Positions 10,283 through 19,239 of a stretch of 64,000 nt of DNA are shown piece after piece. The notes under the pieces were generated by a model. It searched no databases. It worked only from the letters and a program-made list of their open reading frames with translations, and was not told where the DNA came from. The stretch covers positions 2,027,543 to 2,091,542 of the forward strand of contig NZ_JAJOYR010000001.1 in assembly GCF_021202945.1 (NCBI RefSeq), read 5' to 3'. Origin of the DNA: Stenotrophomonas sp. SY1. GTDB taxonomy: Bacteria > Pseudomonadota > Gammaproteobacteria > Xanthomonadales > Xanthomonadaceae. Position 1 is the stretch's first letter, and every line of letters begins with the position of its first letter. The translations under genes and the position numbers were made by a program.

Positions 10283-10693
10283 TCAGCGGACGCTGAAAGT
10301 GATGTGGTACGGCACCTTTTCGCCGCGCCGGGCCGAGGCACGCATCTGGTAGACCTGCACCGTGTAGGTGCCATTTGCCGGCAGTCGACCATTCCAATCC
10401 TGGCCAACAGCACCGCTGCCGAGCGCGCTTGCGGCACCGGGTACGTCGCCCGGCGCGAACACGTTGAAACTGGCGTTGCTGCTGCCGGTGATGCTTACCA
10501 GCATCGACTGGCCGGCCCTGGCGGTGAGCGTGTAGTTGACGCTGTCATAACCACTGAAGCTTCCCGACAGGGTGGCACTGCTGGTGCCCTTGCTGAAATG
10601 CACGGGCGTGGTGGTGACCTTGTCCTCGGCGCTGGCCTGGACGCTGGCGCAGGCCAGCAGGCTGGCCAGGACGATGTTGATGGTGCGTTTCAT
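10283..10693 (-). CDS. pliG: PliG-like periplasmic g-type lysozyme inhibitor
   Basis: 136 aa with a signal peptide cleaved near Ala22 (ASA). The mature protein is a small beta domain with the family pattern VHFSKGTSSATLSGS, GYDSVNYTLTARAGQS, a FNVFAPG turn, LPANGTYTVQVYQMR and SARRGEKVPYHITF. This fits E. coli PliG (YcgK) in order and spacing, from memory. PliG proteins block host g-type lysozyme in the periplasm. Good ribosome binding site GAGGG. The DUF3011 gene is 70 bp upstream on the same strand. A generic pre-peptidase-C-like domain is the main alternative. Confidence 0.65.
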   Translation of the reverse strand: MKRTINIVLASLLACASVQASAEDKVTTTPVHFSKGTSSATLSGSFSGYDSVNYTLTARAGQSMLVSITGSSNASFNVFAPGDVPGAASALGSGAVGQDWNGRLPANGTYTVQVYQMRASARRGEKVPYHITFSVR

Positions 10694-10763
10694 GTGATGC
10701 CCTCAGCGTTGTTCTGGACGATGGGCTGCAGAAGCCCTGCCGGACCGTTGTTGGAAATTGCGA

Positions 10764-11525
10764 TCAGTTCTTCTGGAATACCGCGCGGCAGCCGTTTTCC
10801 ACCCAGACTGCATGCTTGGACAGACCCCAGCTGCTGCCTTCGGTGCAGGGGGAATGGCTCAGCTGCCGGACCACGCGCACCGCACCGGCGGTATCCATCG
10901 GGCACTCGACGCGTTGATTGCCCTTGGATTCGCAGGTCACCTCGGGATTGCCACCGGAGTAGCCCCGGTAGCTGGTGCGGCTGTCATGATCGCGAACGCC
11001 GGACTGGTAGCCCTGCTGATAGCTGGAGTTGCTGTGGGTGTCGTAGGACTGGTTGTAGAGCCCGTCGCGGTAGCCACGCTCGAAGTCGGCCTCGTTACGG
11101 CTGTCGCCGTCATGGTTGTCGTCGTCGTGATGGTGCGACTTGTGGGCGATGGCAGCGACACCGAGGATCGCCGCCGCTGCAACCAGCGCCGCGGCGGCGT
11201 TGCTGTTGCTGCTGCCGCTGTTGTTCTGCTGCGGCTGCTGGCCGCAATCAACGGGCGAGCTGGTCACCACCGAGGCCACCTTGTTGCGCTCGGAATGCAC
11301 GATGACGCACTGCTGCTTGTCGGCATTCCACCAGTACTCATAACCGCTGCCATCGTTGGATTGCTGGCGATAGCCGCGGTTGAGCAACTGGCCCTGGCTC
11401 CAGCTTGTGTCCTGGTAGTTCAGGTCCGACAGCTCAATGGCTGCGTTCTGCGCCCAGGCGCCGGAAGCGGCCACCAGGAGGGAGAGGGCGAGCATTCCAC
11501 CCAAGCGTCTGCGTTTGCCTTTCAT
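10764..11525 (-). CDS. Exported DUF3011 protein with Ala-rich and His/Asp-rich middle
   Basis: 253 aa. Signal peptide about 1-25 (AWA). A first domain (26-90) has a Cys pair and aromatic residues. Then comes an Asn/Ser/Gln linker, a hydrophobic Ala-rich stretch (about 112-128) that could be a membrane anchor, and a His/Asp tract (HKSHHHDDDNHDGD) that may bind metal. The last 60 residues match DUF3011: CESKGNQRVECPMDT, VVRQLSHSPCTEGSSWG and VWVENGCRAVF, with conserved cysteines. DUF3011 occurs in envelope proteins of unknown function in this family of bacteria. Ribosome binding site AGGGA. Probably co-transcribed with the pliG-like gene. Confidence 0.75.
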   Translation of the reverse strand: MKGKRRRLGGMLALSLLVAASGAWAQNAAIELSDLNYQDTSWSQGQLLNRGYRQQSNDGSGYEYWWNADKQQCVIVHSERNKVASVVTSSPVDCGQQPQQNNSGSSNSNAAAALVAAAAILGVAAIAHKSHHHDDDNHDGDSRNEADFERGYRDGLYNQSYDTHSNSSYQQGYQSGVRDHDSRTSYRGYSGGNPEVTCESKGNQRVECPMDTAGAVRVVRQLSHSPCTEGSSWGLSKHAVWVENGCRAVFQKN

Positions 11526-11696
11526 GTGAGTCCCTGAGTGCAGTGGCCCACCCGGCGCTACTGGTGGTGACCGATACGATGAGATGCAGTACTCCGCGCG
11601 CCCGCGGAAGTCTTCGACGAATGCCAGTCGGAACAGGGGCTGGTGGACCGATGTAGGACTTGTGCGGAGCCTACGCCTGTTCCATCAGTGGACAGC

Positions 11697-11733
11697 GCCT
11701 GTCCGCTGCGCCTTTTTGTCGCAGCGGGCAGGC
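11697..11733. repeat. 14-bp inverted repeat downstream of upp
   Basis: GCCTGTCCGCTGCG, a 9-base loop with five T, then CGCAGCGGGCAGGC: a 14-bp stem with one G-T mismatch. It lies 98 bp past the upp stop, in a 305-bp gap where I see nothing else. It may end upp transcripts, but no T-run follows on the minus strand. Confidence 0.5.
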
Positions 11734-11830
11734 CGGCTAATGAAATAGACGGAAACGTGATTGCCGCGTGAGGATGAGGCAATCGGCAACGGCCTGGCAT
11801 CGATCAGCAAATGCCGGCCGATGCCGAGGC

Positions 11831-12463
11831 TCAGACCACGCGGGTACCGAAGATGCGGTCGCCGGCATCGCCAAGGCCTGGGAGGATGTAGGCCTTGTCG
11901 TTGAGCCGCTCGTCGATGGCGGCGGTGAAGATTTCCACGTCCGGATGGGCGGCTTCGACTGCCTGCAGACCCTCGGGAGCGGCGACCAGGAAGATGCCCT
12001 TGATGCGACGGGCACCGGCCCGCTTGAGCATGTCGATGGTGGCGATCAGGGTGCCGCCGGTGGCCAGCATCGGGTCGAGGATCAGGGCGTCGCGCTCCTC
12101 CAATCGCCCGGTCAGGCGTTCGAAATAAGGCACGGCCTCCAGGGTTTCCTCGTCGCGCTGCAGGCCGACCACGCTCACGCGTGCGGCGGGGATCAGCGAC
12201 AAAACACCGCTGAGCATGCCCAGGCCGGCACGCAGGATCGGCACCACGGTGATTTTTGCACCGGCGATGCGCTGCACCTGCACCGGGCCGGCCCAGCCCT
12301 TCATGGTGTGGCTTTCGGTCTCCAGGTCGGCGGTGGCCTCGTAGGCCAACAGGGTGCCCAGTTCGTTGACCACCTCGCGGAAATCCTTGGTGCTCATGGT
12401 TGGATCGCGCAGCAGACCGATCTTGTGTTGGACCAGGGGGTGGCGGACTTCGACGATTTTCAT
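11831..12463 (-). CDS. upp: Uracil phosphoribosyltransferase
   Basis: 210 aa from the ATG giving [16 protein letters not shown], the standard family start; the open frame continues 41 codons further upstream without conserved sequence. Converts uracil and PRPP to UMP in pyrimidine salvage. Visible are [10 protein letters not shown] and the PRPP loop DPMLATGGT (130-138). The C-terminus [16 protein letters not shown] is the uracil-binding end. It is divergent from the TonB receptor operon over 140 bp. Confidence 0.95.
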   Translation of the reverse strand: MKIVEVRHPLVQHKIGLLRDPTMSTKDFREVVNELGTLLAYEATADLETESHTMKGWAGPVQVQRIAGAKITVVPILRAGLGMLSGVLSLIPAARVSVVGLQRDEETLEAVPYFERLTGRLEERDALILDPMLATGGTLIATIDMLKRAGARRIKGIFLVAAPEGLQAVEAAHPDVEIFTAAIDERLNDKAYILPGLGDAGDRIFGTRVV

Positions 12464-12603
12464 GGGCTGGTCATTGCGGGAGAGAGCGCACATTTTAGCG
12501 CCGTCGCGGGCCGTGGCCGCACCATTGCAACAATGCCGCCCCGCGATTGTCACGCGGTAGCAACCCAACGGAAATACCGTCCGCACCCATCCTTTACACA
12601 GTC

Positions 12604-15177
12604 ATGGGGGCAATGGTGCGCAAGAGCGTCTTGGTGGTTGCGGTAACGACGGCGGTGGCCTGCATGGCTGCGGCACCGGCTGGGGCGCAACAGAACGCGC
12701 CGGACGCTTCGACAGTGGCGATGGCTGCCGCCGGGGCGGTGGAGCTGGAGCGCATCGAGGTACGACCGCAGTTGGAAGCGCAGACCCGCGCGGTGGAGCT
12801 CAAGCGTGATGCCAGCGCAATCCAGGACGCGGTTGCCTCCGACTCCATGGGCGACTACCCGGACATGAACGTGGCCGAGTCGTTGCAGCGCCTGCCGGGC
12901 GTCAGCGTCACCCGCGACCAGGGCGAAGGCCGCTTCGTGGTGATCCGTGGCCTGGATGCGGCGTTGAACAGCGTCAGCATCGACGGCATCGCCGTGGGCA
13001 CACCGGAAGATTCCTCGCGTTCGGCACCGCTGGACGTGATCCCCACCGATTCGACCGAGCGACTGCGGGTGATCAAGTCGGCCACGCCGGACATGTCCGG
13101 TGATGCCATCGGCGGCACCGTGGTGGTGGAGTCGGCCTCGGCATTCGACCGCGAAGGCCGCTCGATCAAGGGCAAGATCGAAGCCAGCCACCAGCAGCTC
13201 TCGGGTGAGACCAGCCCGAAGGGTGCATTCAACTACAGCGAAGTGTTCAACGACACCTTCGGCGTCGCGCTGGGTTTGAACTACCAGAAGCGCACGTTCG
13301 AATCGGACAACACCGAAGTTGCCTACGACAGCTTCGATGGTGGCGCAGAGGATGACCTGGTCGCGGTGGAGATGCAGCGCCGCAAGTACACCATCGAGCG
13401 CAAGCGCATGGGCGCGAACCTCAATCTGGATTGGCGTCCGAACGAGGACAACAGCTATTACCTGCGCACCCTGTACAGCCAGTTCGACGACGCCGAGACC
13501 CGCCAGCGGACCGTGTTCGGCCTCGGCGACGGCACCATCAGTGCCCTGGGCGATGGCCGCTACCAGGTCGATGAGCTGCCGTCCGATGCTATCAGCAAGC
13601 GCATGCGCTACCGCACCAAGGAGGAGAACACCTTCGCGGCCAGCCTTGGCGGTGAGAACCGCCTGGCCAATGCGGTGCTGGACTATCGTCTGGGATATAC
13701 CAAGACCCGCGAGCGGGTGAACGACGAGATGGAGACGCGCTTCGAGTACGACGGCGACGACCTGTCGGGCACCATCGACCAGAACAGCGGCATCCCCGGG
13801 CTGAGCCTGAGCGATGACGGCTGGATGGACAGCGCCAACTACGAATTCGACCGGGTGGTGCTTGCACCCAAGCAGGTCGATGACAGCGAACGCAGTGCGC
13901 AGGTCAACATTCGCTTCGACAGCGACCACGCCAGCTACAAGGTCGGCGTGCTGGGCCGCTGGCGCGAGCGCTCGGTGAACGTGGACGAGGCGGAACTGCG
14001 CAACGGCCCGGACGTGGACCTCACCAGTTGGAACGGTGAAACACTGGACCACCGTGGCGGTCCGCTGGGGCAGGGCATGAGTTCGGCGGCGATGCGTCGC
14101 TGGTGGGCGACCAATGGTGGCCAGTACAGCGCCCGCCCGCAGGACGTGGCCGCCAATACCATGGCCTCGCTGGAAGAGGATTACACCGCCAATGAGGACA
14201 TCCTGGCCGCCTACGCGATGGGCACCTGGGACATCGGCGCACTGCGCGTGATCGGTGGCGTGCGCGTGGAGAACACCCAGTTCGATGCCACCGGCAACCA
14301 GGTGGACGTCGCTGCCGATGGCACCACCATCACCGTCACGCCGCGTACCGCCAGCAGCAGCTACAGCAACGTGCTGCCAGGCCTGCACCTGCGCTACGAC
14401 ACCAACAATGACTGGGTGCTGCGCGGCTCGCTCAACAAGTCGGTGGCACGTCCCTCGTTCGGTGATGTCTCACCGCGCCTGGGCGTGAACCGCGACGACG
14501 AGGAAGTGCGTGTCGGCAACCCGCAGCTGGATCCCTACGAGTCCACCAATCTGGATTTCTCGTTCGAGCGTTACCTCGGTGACAGCGGTATCGTCTCGCT
14601 GGGCCTGTTCCACAAGGATATCGACGGTTACATCGTGCAGACCATCAGCAACGACGATGCGGAGTACCCGGACTTCGAGGTCACCCGTTCGATCAATGGT
14701 GACAAGGCCAAGGTGTTCGGTGCCGAGTTCAACTGGCAGCAGCAGCTGGCATTCCTGCCCGGTGCCTGGAGCGGCCTGCTGGTCGGTGCCAGCGGCACCT
14801 GGCTGGATACCGAGTTCGATCCGGGCATAAGTGGCCGCCAGAGCGACGACTTCACCCTGCCGCGTGCCTCGAAGAATGTGTACAGCGCGCATGTCGGCTA
14901 CGAGTGGGGTGGATTCAGCACGCGCCTGGCCGGGGTGTACCGCAGCGAGTACCTGGACAGCATCGGCGACAGTCGCGCCTACGACATCTACGTGGCACCG
15001 CACACGCAGCTGGATTTCAGCCTGGACTACAAGTTCAGCAAGAACGTGAGCCTGTATCTGGAAGCGTCCAACCTGCTCGACGAGCCGCTGGAGCTGTACC
15101 AGGGCGTGCGCTCACGCACCCTGCAGAATGAAGAGTACGGCCGTACCTACGCCATCGGCCTGAAGGTGGCCCTGTGA
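12604..15177 (+). CDS. TonB-dependent outer-membrane receptor, Xanthomonas/Caulobacter type
   Basis: 857 aa from the ATG at 12604; an ATG three codons later (MVRKSV) is equally possible. Signal peptide ends near Ala28 (AGA). The plug (about 70-190) has NVAESLQRLPGVSVTRDQGEGRFVVIRG in pieces typical of this subfamily, and VIKSATPDMSGDAIGG. The 22-strand barrel fills the rest, ending NLLDEPLELYQG and an aromatic-poor but normal C-terminus (GLKVAL). It overlaps the next gene (phytase-like) by GTGA and begins a four-gene operon of exported phosphatases, so its ligand is probably an organic phosphate such as phytate. No TonB-interacting N-terminal signalling domain is present. Confidence 0.9.
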   Translation: MGAMVRKSVLVVAVTTAVACMAAAPAGAQQNAPDASTVAMAAAGAVELERIEVRPQLEAQTRAVELKRDASAIQDAVASDSMGDYPDMNVAESLQRLPGVSVTRDQGEGRFVVIRGLDAALNSVSIDGIAVGTPEDSSRSAPLDVIPTDSTERLRVIKSATPDMSGDAIGGTVVVESASAFDREGRSIKGKIEASHQQLSGETSPKGAFNYSEVFNDTFGVALGLNYQKRTFESDNTEVAYDSFDGGAEDDLVAVEMQRRKYTIERKRMGANLNLDWRPNEDNSYYLRTLYSQFDDAETRQRTVFGLGDGTISALGDGRYQVDELPSDAISKRMRYRTKEENTFAASLGGENRLANAVLDYRLGYTKTRERVNDEMETRFEYDGDDLSGTIDQNSGIPGLSLSDDGWMDSANYEFDRVVLAPKQVDDSERSAQVNIRFDSDHASYKVGVLGRWRERSVNVDEAELRNGPDVDLTSWNGETLDHRGGPLGQGMSSAAMRRWWATNGGQYSARPQDVAANTMASLEEDYTANEDILAAYAMGTWDIGALRVIGGVRVENTQFDATGNQVDVAADGTTITVTPRTASSSYSNVLPGLHLRYDTNNDWVLRGSLNKSVARPSFGDVSPRLGVNRDDEEVRVGNPQLDPYESTNLDFSFERYLGDSGIVSLGLFHKDIDGYIVQTISNDDAEYPDFEVTRSINGDKAKVFGAEFNWQQQLAFLPGAWSGLLVGASGTWLDTEFDPGISGRQSDDFTLPRASKNVYSAHVGYEWGGFSTRLAGVYRSEYLDSIGDSRAYDIYVAPHTQLDFSLDYKFSKNVSLYLEASNLLDEPLELYQGVRSRTLQNEEYGRTYAIGLKVAL

Positions 15178-16283
15178 AGGCGGCGCTGCTGGGAAGTGCC
15201 GTCGCGCTGCTGCTGACGGCGTGCCATCCGTCGCCCAAAGCGGCACAGCCGCCGAGCGTGGCTGATATCGCCGAAGGCGCCAAGCCGGCACCGGCCGTAC
15301 GCATCACCGAGGCGTTTCTGACGCCGATGACCCCTGCCGATAACATCGACTCGCCGGCCAGCTGGCGTGCGCCGGATGGCGCCCTGTGGCTGATTGCCAC
15401 CGCCAAGACCACGGACAAGCTGGTGGTCTACGACGGCCAGACCGGCAGGCATCTGCGCGACGTGGGCAGTACCGGCACCGCAGCAGGGCAGTTCAATCGT
15501 CCCAACGGGATTGCGGTGAGTGGCGATCTGCTGTTCGTGGTCGAGCGTGACAACCACCGCGTGCAGGTGCTGCAACTGCCGGACTTCAAGCCGTTGGGCG
15601 TGTTTGCCGGCAATGACCTGCGCAAGCCCTACGGGCTGTGGGTGAACCCGACACAGGGCGGCTACGAGGTGTACGTCACCGACTCCTACCACGATGGCGA
15701 AGATGCGGCCGGCAACGACGTTCTGCCGCCGCTGGAACGTTTGAACGAACGCGTGCGGCGTTACCACGTCACGCTCGGCGGCGACGGCGTGCAGGCAAAG
15801 CTGGTGCGCAGCATCGGTGACACCTCGCCCAAGGGTGCGTTGCGCGTGGTCGAGTCGATCTGGGGCGATCCGGCGAATGATCGCCTGCTGGTGGCCGAAG
15901 AAGACGAAGCCTACGCCAGCGAGATCAAGGTCTACACGCTGGCCGGCGACTTCACCGGGACCACGTTCGGCAACGGCGTGTTCAAGGCGCAGGCCGAAGG
16001 CGTGATGCTGCGCACCTGTGGCGACGGTGGCTGGTGGATCACCACCGAACAGGGCAAGCAGCGCAGCGTGTTCCATCTGTTCGACCGCAGGACGCTGGCG
16101 CATGTGGGCGCGTTCCATGGCGACACGGTGGCCAACACCGACGGCATCTGGAACAGCCAGCAGGCATCGGCACGTTTCCCGCAGGGCGCGTTGTACGCGG
16201 TGCATGACGATCAGGGCGTGGTGGCCTTCGATTGGCGTGACATCGCCAAGGCATTGTCGTTGCCGCAGGACTGCGCGCTGTGA
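15174..16283 (+). CDS. Phytase-like beta-propeller lipoprotein
   Basis: 369 aa, GTG start overlapping the receptor stop. Lipobox LLLTAC with Cys17. The mature protein has repeated blade-like strands: DGALWLIATAKTTDKLVVYD, GQFNRPNGIAVSGDLLFVVERDNHRVQVLQLP, KPYGLWVNP, RLLVAEEDE, and the end TDGIWNSQQASARFPQGALYAVHDDQG. The TDG and FPQGALYA blocks recall the closing blade of beta-propeller phytases (PF02333); the NHL-like middle is more general. Expected role is Ca-dependent removal of phosphate from inositol phosphates at the envelope. Tight operon with two further phosphate-releasing enzymes supports this. A non-catalytic propeller is the alternative. Confidence 0.7.
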   Translation: MKAALLGSAVALLLTACHPSPKAAQPPSVADIAEGAKPAPAVRITEAFLTPMTPADNIDSPASWRAPDGALWLIATAKTTDKLVVYDGQTGRHLRDVGSTGTAAGQFNRPNGIAVSGDLLFVVERDNHRVQVLQLPDFKPLGVFAGNDLRKPYGLWVNPTQGGYEVYVTDSYHDGEDAAGNDVLPPLERLNERVRRYHVTLGGDGVQAKLVRSIGDTSPKGALRVVESIWGDPANDRLLVAEEDEAYASEIKVYTLAGDFTGTTFGNGVFKAQAEGVMLRTCGDGGWWITTEQGKQRSVFHLFDRRTLAHVGAFHGDTVANTDGIWNSQQASARFPQGALYAVHDDQGVVAFDWRDIAKALSLPQDCAL

Positions 16284-17653
16284 TTTCCAGGGGTAAGAGG
16301 CAGTGGCTGCTGTTGGCGGCCATGATGGTTGCGGCCGGAGCGGTGGGGGCCGCTCCGGTCGCGGAGCCGAACACGCAGGTGCCGGCGGGGAGCCGGCATT
16401 ACGCGGCCAGCAGCTTCCCGGATCGCATCGTTGCTTCGCCTGCACAGGACGCCGGCAGCGGTTTCGCCGTGGCCTGGCGCACCGCGCCGTTGCCGTTCGT
16501 GCCGCGATTGGAACTGGCCATTGCCGGCGATTCGCCGGACATGGGCCAGGTGCAGCAGCTGACCGCACGCAGCCGCGCCCTGCAAAGCGAGAACGGCTCT
16601 TCGCAGCACCATCGCGTCGACCTCACCGGACTGTTGCCGGATACGCTCTATGCCTATCGCGTGCAGGGCCAGGACACCTGGAGCGCGTGGCATCACTTCC
16701 GTACCGCTGCATCGGCCGACCAGCCGCTGACCCTGCTTTACTTCGGGGACACCCAGAACAAGAACCTCAGCCATGTCAGCCGGGTGATCCGCCAGGGCTG
16801 GCAGACGGCACCGGACGCACGACTGGCCTTGTTCGCAGGCGATCTGGTCAGTGGTGGTGACGGCCAGGATGACAGTGAGTGGGGTGAATGGTTTGCCGCC
16901 GCCGGCGCGCTGTTGCCGGGCATGGCGGTGGCACCGGCTGCGGGCAACCACGAGTACTTCGAGGAATTCGAGGACACACCGCAGGAGCGCCGCGTGCTGG
17001 GCGGGCATTGGCCGGTGAGTTTCGCGTTGCCGGGCAACGGTGCCGCCAATGCGACCAGCACCACGTACTGGTTCGACTACCAGGCCGTGCGCGTGGTGGT
17101 GCTCGATGGCACCTCGGCCCTGGATCTGGGGACGGCGCGGACGCAGGCCAAGTGGCTGGACGGCGTGCTGGCCGCAAGTCGCCAACCCTGGAACATCGTG
17201 GTGGTGCACCAGCCGCTGTATCCGCTGCGTGCCGAGCGCGACAACACCGTGCTGGCCGAGCAGGTGCAGCCGGTGTTGCGCCGACATCATGTTGATCTGG
17301 TGCTGCAGGGCCACGATCACACCTATGGCCGGCGTGGCGATGATCGCGGCGCACTGCCGCAGTACATCTCCTCGGTGGCCGGCCCCAAGCAATACCGCCT
17401 CTCGGCGCAGGCGCGGGCGACGATGCAACCGGTGGCCGAGGACACGCAGCTGTTCCAGGTGCTGCGTATCCACCAGGGCCGCCTGCATTACGAAGCGCGC
17501 ACCGCAACCGGGCGCTTGTACGACGCCTTCCAGATCAGCCGCGACGACGCGGGCAAAAAGCAGTTCAGCGAACTGCGCGAGGGCCGCATCGGCCAGCGGG
17601 ATTGCCCGCGTGCGGCATCGCCCAAGGGCCGCGACGATCGTTGCTGGGAGTGA
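16280..17653 (+). CDS. Exported purple-acid-phosphatase-like metallophosphoesterase
   Basis: 457 aa, GTG start overlapping the phytase-like stop. Signal peptide about 1-24. Residues about 45-145 form a fibronectin-III-like N-terminal domain (LTGLLPDTLYAYRVQG). The catalytic domain carries all metal motifs: YFGDTQ, FAGDLVSGG, AAGNHEYF, VVVHQPLYP and LQGHDHTYGR. This layout is that of purple acid phosphatases, which hydrolyse a wide range of phosphate monoesters. Third gene of the operon; only 6 bp separate it from the pyrophosphatase gene. The C-terminal 40 residues are charged and not conserved-looking. Confidence 0.87.
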   Translation: MISRGKRQWLLLAAMMVAAGAVGAAPVAEPNTQVPAGSRHYAASSFPDRIVASPAQDAGSGFAVAWRTAPLPFVPRLELAIAGDSPDMGQVQQLTARSRALQSENGSSQHHRVDLTGLLPDTLYAYRVQGQDTWSAWHHFRTAASADQPLTLLYFGDTQNKNLSHVSRVIRQGWQTAPDARLALFAGDLVSGGDGQDDSEWGEWFAAAGALLPGMAVAPAAGNHEYFEEFEDTPQERRVLGGHWPVSFALPGNGAANATSTTYWFDYQAVRVVVLDGTSALDLGTARTQAKWLDGVLAASRQPWNIVVVHQPLYPLRAERDNTVLAEQVQPVLRRHHVDLVLQGHDHTYGRRGDDRGALPQYISSVAGPKQYRLSAQARATMQPVAEDTQLFQVLRIHQGRLHYEARTATGRLYDAFQISRDDAGKKQFSELREGRIGQRDCPRAASPKGRDDRCWE

Positions 17654-17659
17654 TCACAC

Positions 17660-18271
17660 ATGCGCATGAACACATTGCTGATGGCGATGATGGTGGCGTT
17701 GCTGCCGTGGGCGGCTAACGCCGCCGATGGCGTGCTGCATCCGTTCCAGCTGCCACAACCGGCGGATGCTCCGGCCGAAGTGCTGCTGGCCGTGGAGATC
17801 CCGGCCGGTGGCGCCATCAAGTACGAACTTGGCAAGGACGGCGAACTGCGTGTGGATCGGTTCCTGTCCATGCCGGTGGCTTACCCGGCCAACTACGGGT
17901 CGATGCCGCGCACCCTGGCCGGCGATGGTGATCCACTCGACGCGTTGGTCCTGACCCGCTTCCCGGTGCAGGCCGGTGCCGTGATCCGCTTCCGTCCGCT
18001 GGGCGTGCTGCGCATGGTTGATCGCGGCCAGGCCGACGAGAAGGTCATCGGCGTGCCGGTGGATGCGGTCGATCCAACCTATCGCGACATGCGCAGCCTG
18101 GACGATGTACCGGCGATGGAGCGGCAGCGTATCGAAGCGTTCTTCCGCACGTACAAGCAGTTGCCCGGTGGCGGTGACATCCAGCTCAATGGCTGGGGCG
18201 ATGCGGAAGAGGCGCGTCAGGTGATCAGGACGTCGCTCGACAAGTACCGGGCAACGCCGGCGGGCCACTGA
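17660..18271 (+). CDS. Exported family I inorganic pyrophosphatase
   Basis: 203 aa. A signal peptide (about 1-21, ANA) precedes a full soluble pyrophosphatase domain. Visible are KYELGKDGELRVDRF, YPANYGSMP, the signature DGDPLD (89-94) and FRPLGVLRMVDRGQADEKVI. Family I enzymes hydrolyse PPi to two phosphates and are normally cytosolic, so the signal peptide is unusual. Being last in the operon with phytase-like and acid-phosphatase-like enzymes suggests periplasmic PPi is another phosphate source. The housekeeping ppa must be elsewhere in the genome. Confidence 0.9.
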   Translation: MRMNTLLMAMMVALLPWAANAADGVLHPFQLPQPADAPAEVLLAVEIPAGGAIKYELGKDGELRVDRFLSMPVAYPANYGSMPRTLAGDGDPLDALVLTRFPVQAGAVIRFRPLGVLRMVDRGQADEKVIGVPVDAVDPTYRDMRSLDDVPAMERQRIEAFFRTYKQLPGGGDIQLNGWGDAEEARQVIRTSLDKYRATPAGH

Positions 18272-18447
18272 CAAGAGCTGGCGCGCCCACTTTCTGCGGC
18301 GCTGGCGAAGGCACTCTTCAGCCCGGGGGGCATAGGCCGAAGCGTGTCTATCGCCAACGGTTGCTACGATATGCCGTGGTCAACGCCGGCAGTTGCCTTG
18401 GAGGCAATCTGCTTTGTTCGTTGCCTTAAGCATGTAAGGGGGTACGT

Positions 18448-19002
18448 GTGCGTGCAGGTGTTGTATCGGTCAGGAGCATCTTCGCCCTGATGTTGCTGGG
18501 GGCAGCCACAACTGCGATGGCGCTGCCTCCGCGCGAAGAGGAACAGGTAAACGCCAGTGAAGTGATCTTCATCGCCGGCAAGCCCCATGTCGATCTGGGC
18601 GAGGGCGTGCTCGAGCCCCTGCGCACGCGTCGTGCCGACGGGCAGACGATCTACTACCGATGGGTCCGTTACGACCAGGAGTTTGGCTACGTTGCCGAGC
18701 CGCCGCCCAAGCCCAAGGCGGGCGACGAACTGCCGTACACGTGGGGTGTGGCGGCGGATGCACGGCCGTACTACTCCCCTTTCAACGCGGTCATTGAGAC
18801 TCGTATAGCCGGCGATTTCGACGGCTGGGAAGGAAATTCCGCGTTCACGATGGAGAATGGACAGGTCTGGCAGCAGACCGACGGCAGGACCGCGCGAACC
18901 CGGATGCAGCATCCCCGCGTCTATCTGTTTCGGCAGAACGGGTACTACGAGATGCGGGTTGAAGGCATGCGGGATTCCATAAGGGTGCGGCGCGAGCGCT
19001 GA
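18448..19002 (+). CDS. Secreted protein of unknown function, paralogue A
   Basis: 184 aa from a GTG with a strong AAGGGGG site 6 nt upstream. Signal peptide ends near Ala25 (AMA). Residues 26-85 (VNASEVIFIAGKPHVD ... IYYRWVRYDQEFGYV) are clearly homologous to the same part of the next gene. The C-terminal 60 residues (DGWEGNSAFTMENGQVWQQ, PRVYLFRQNGYYEMRVEG) look like a small beta domain seen at the end of other proteobacterial exported proteins, in which GQVW-Q is conserved. No enzyme motif. Function unknown. Confidence 0.75.
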   Translation: MRAGVVSVRSIFALMLLGAATTAMALPPREEEQVNASEVIFIAGKPHVDLGEGVLEPLRTRRADGQTIYYRWVRYDQEFGYVAEPPPKPKAGDELPYTWGVAADARPYYSPFNAVIETRIAGDFDGWEGNSAFTMENGQVWQQTDGRTARTRMQHPRVYLFRQNGYYEMRVEGMRDSIRVRRER

Positions 19003-19239
19003 GGCCGAAAGTGACGCCCGGTTGGAAACCGGGCAGGGAAGCGGCCGGGTTTACGTCCCGCATTGGCGGCCCGTCTATACTCGCCCTGCCTGTCGACCAC
19101 GGGGGCCAGGGGATGTTGATGGCCAGAGGGCTCGAGGCAATGGCGGCCATTGAAGAGGGCTCCCAGTGGAAGATATTGCTTGTTTCAGTAGCCCGGCAAT
19201 GTGCTGCGATGCCGGCTGTCATCACGGAGGATAGTTTTC

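Noticed and set aside
12541-12603. A Pho box upstream of the TonB receptor operon
   Set aside because: Only one half-site-like TTGTCAC was seen; the second repeat does not match the consensus.
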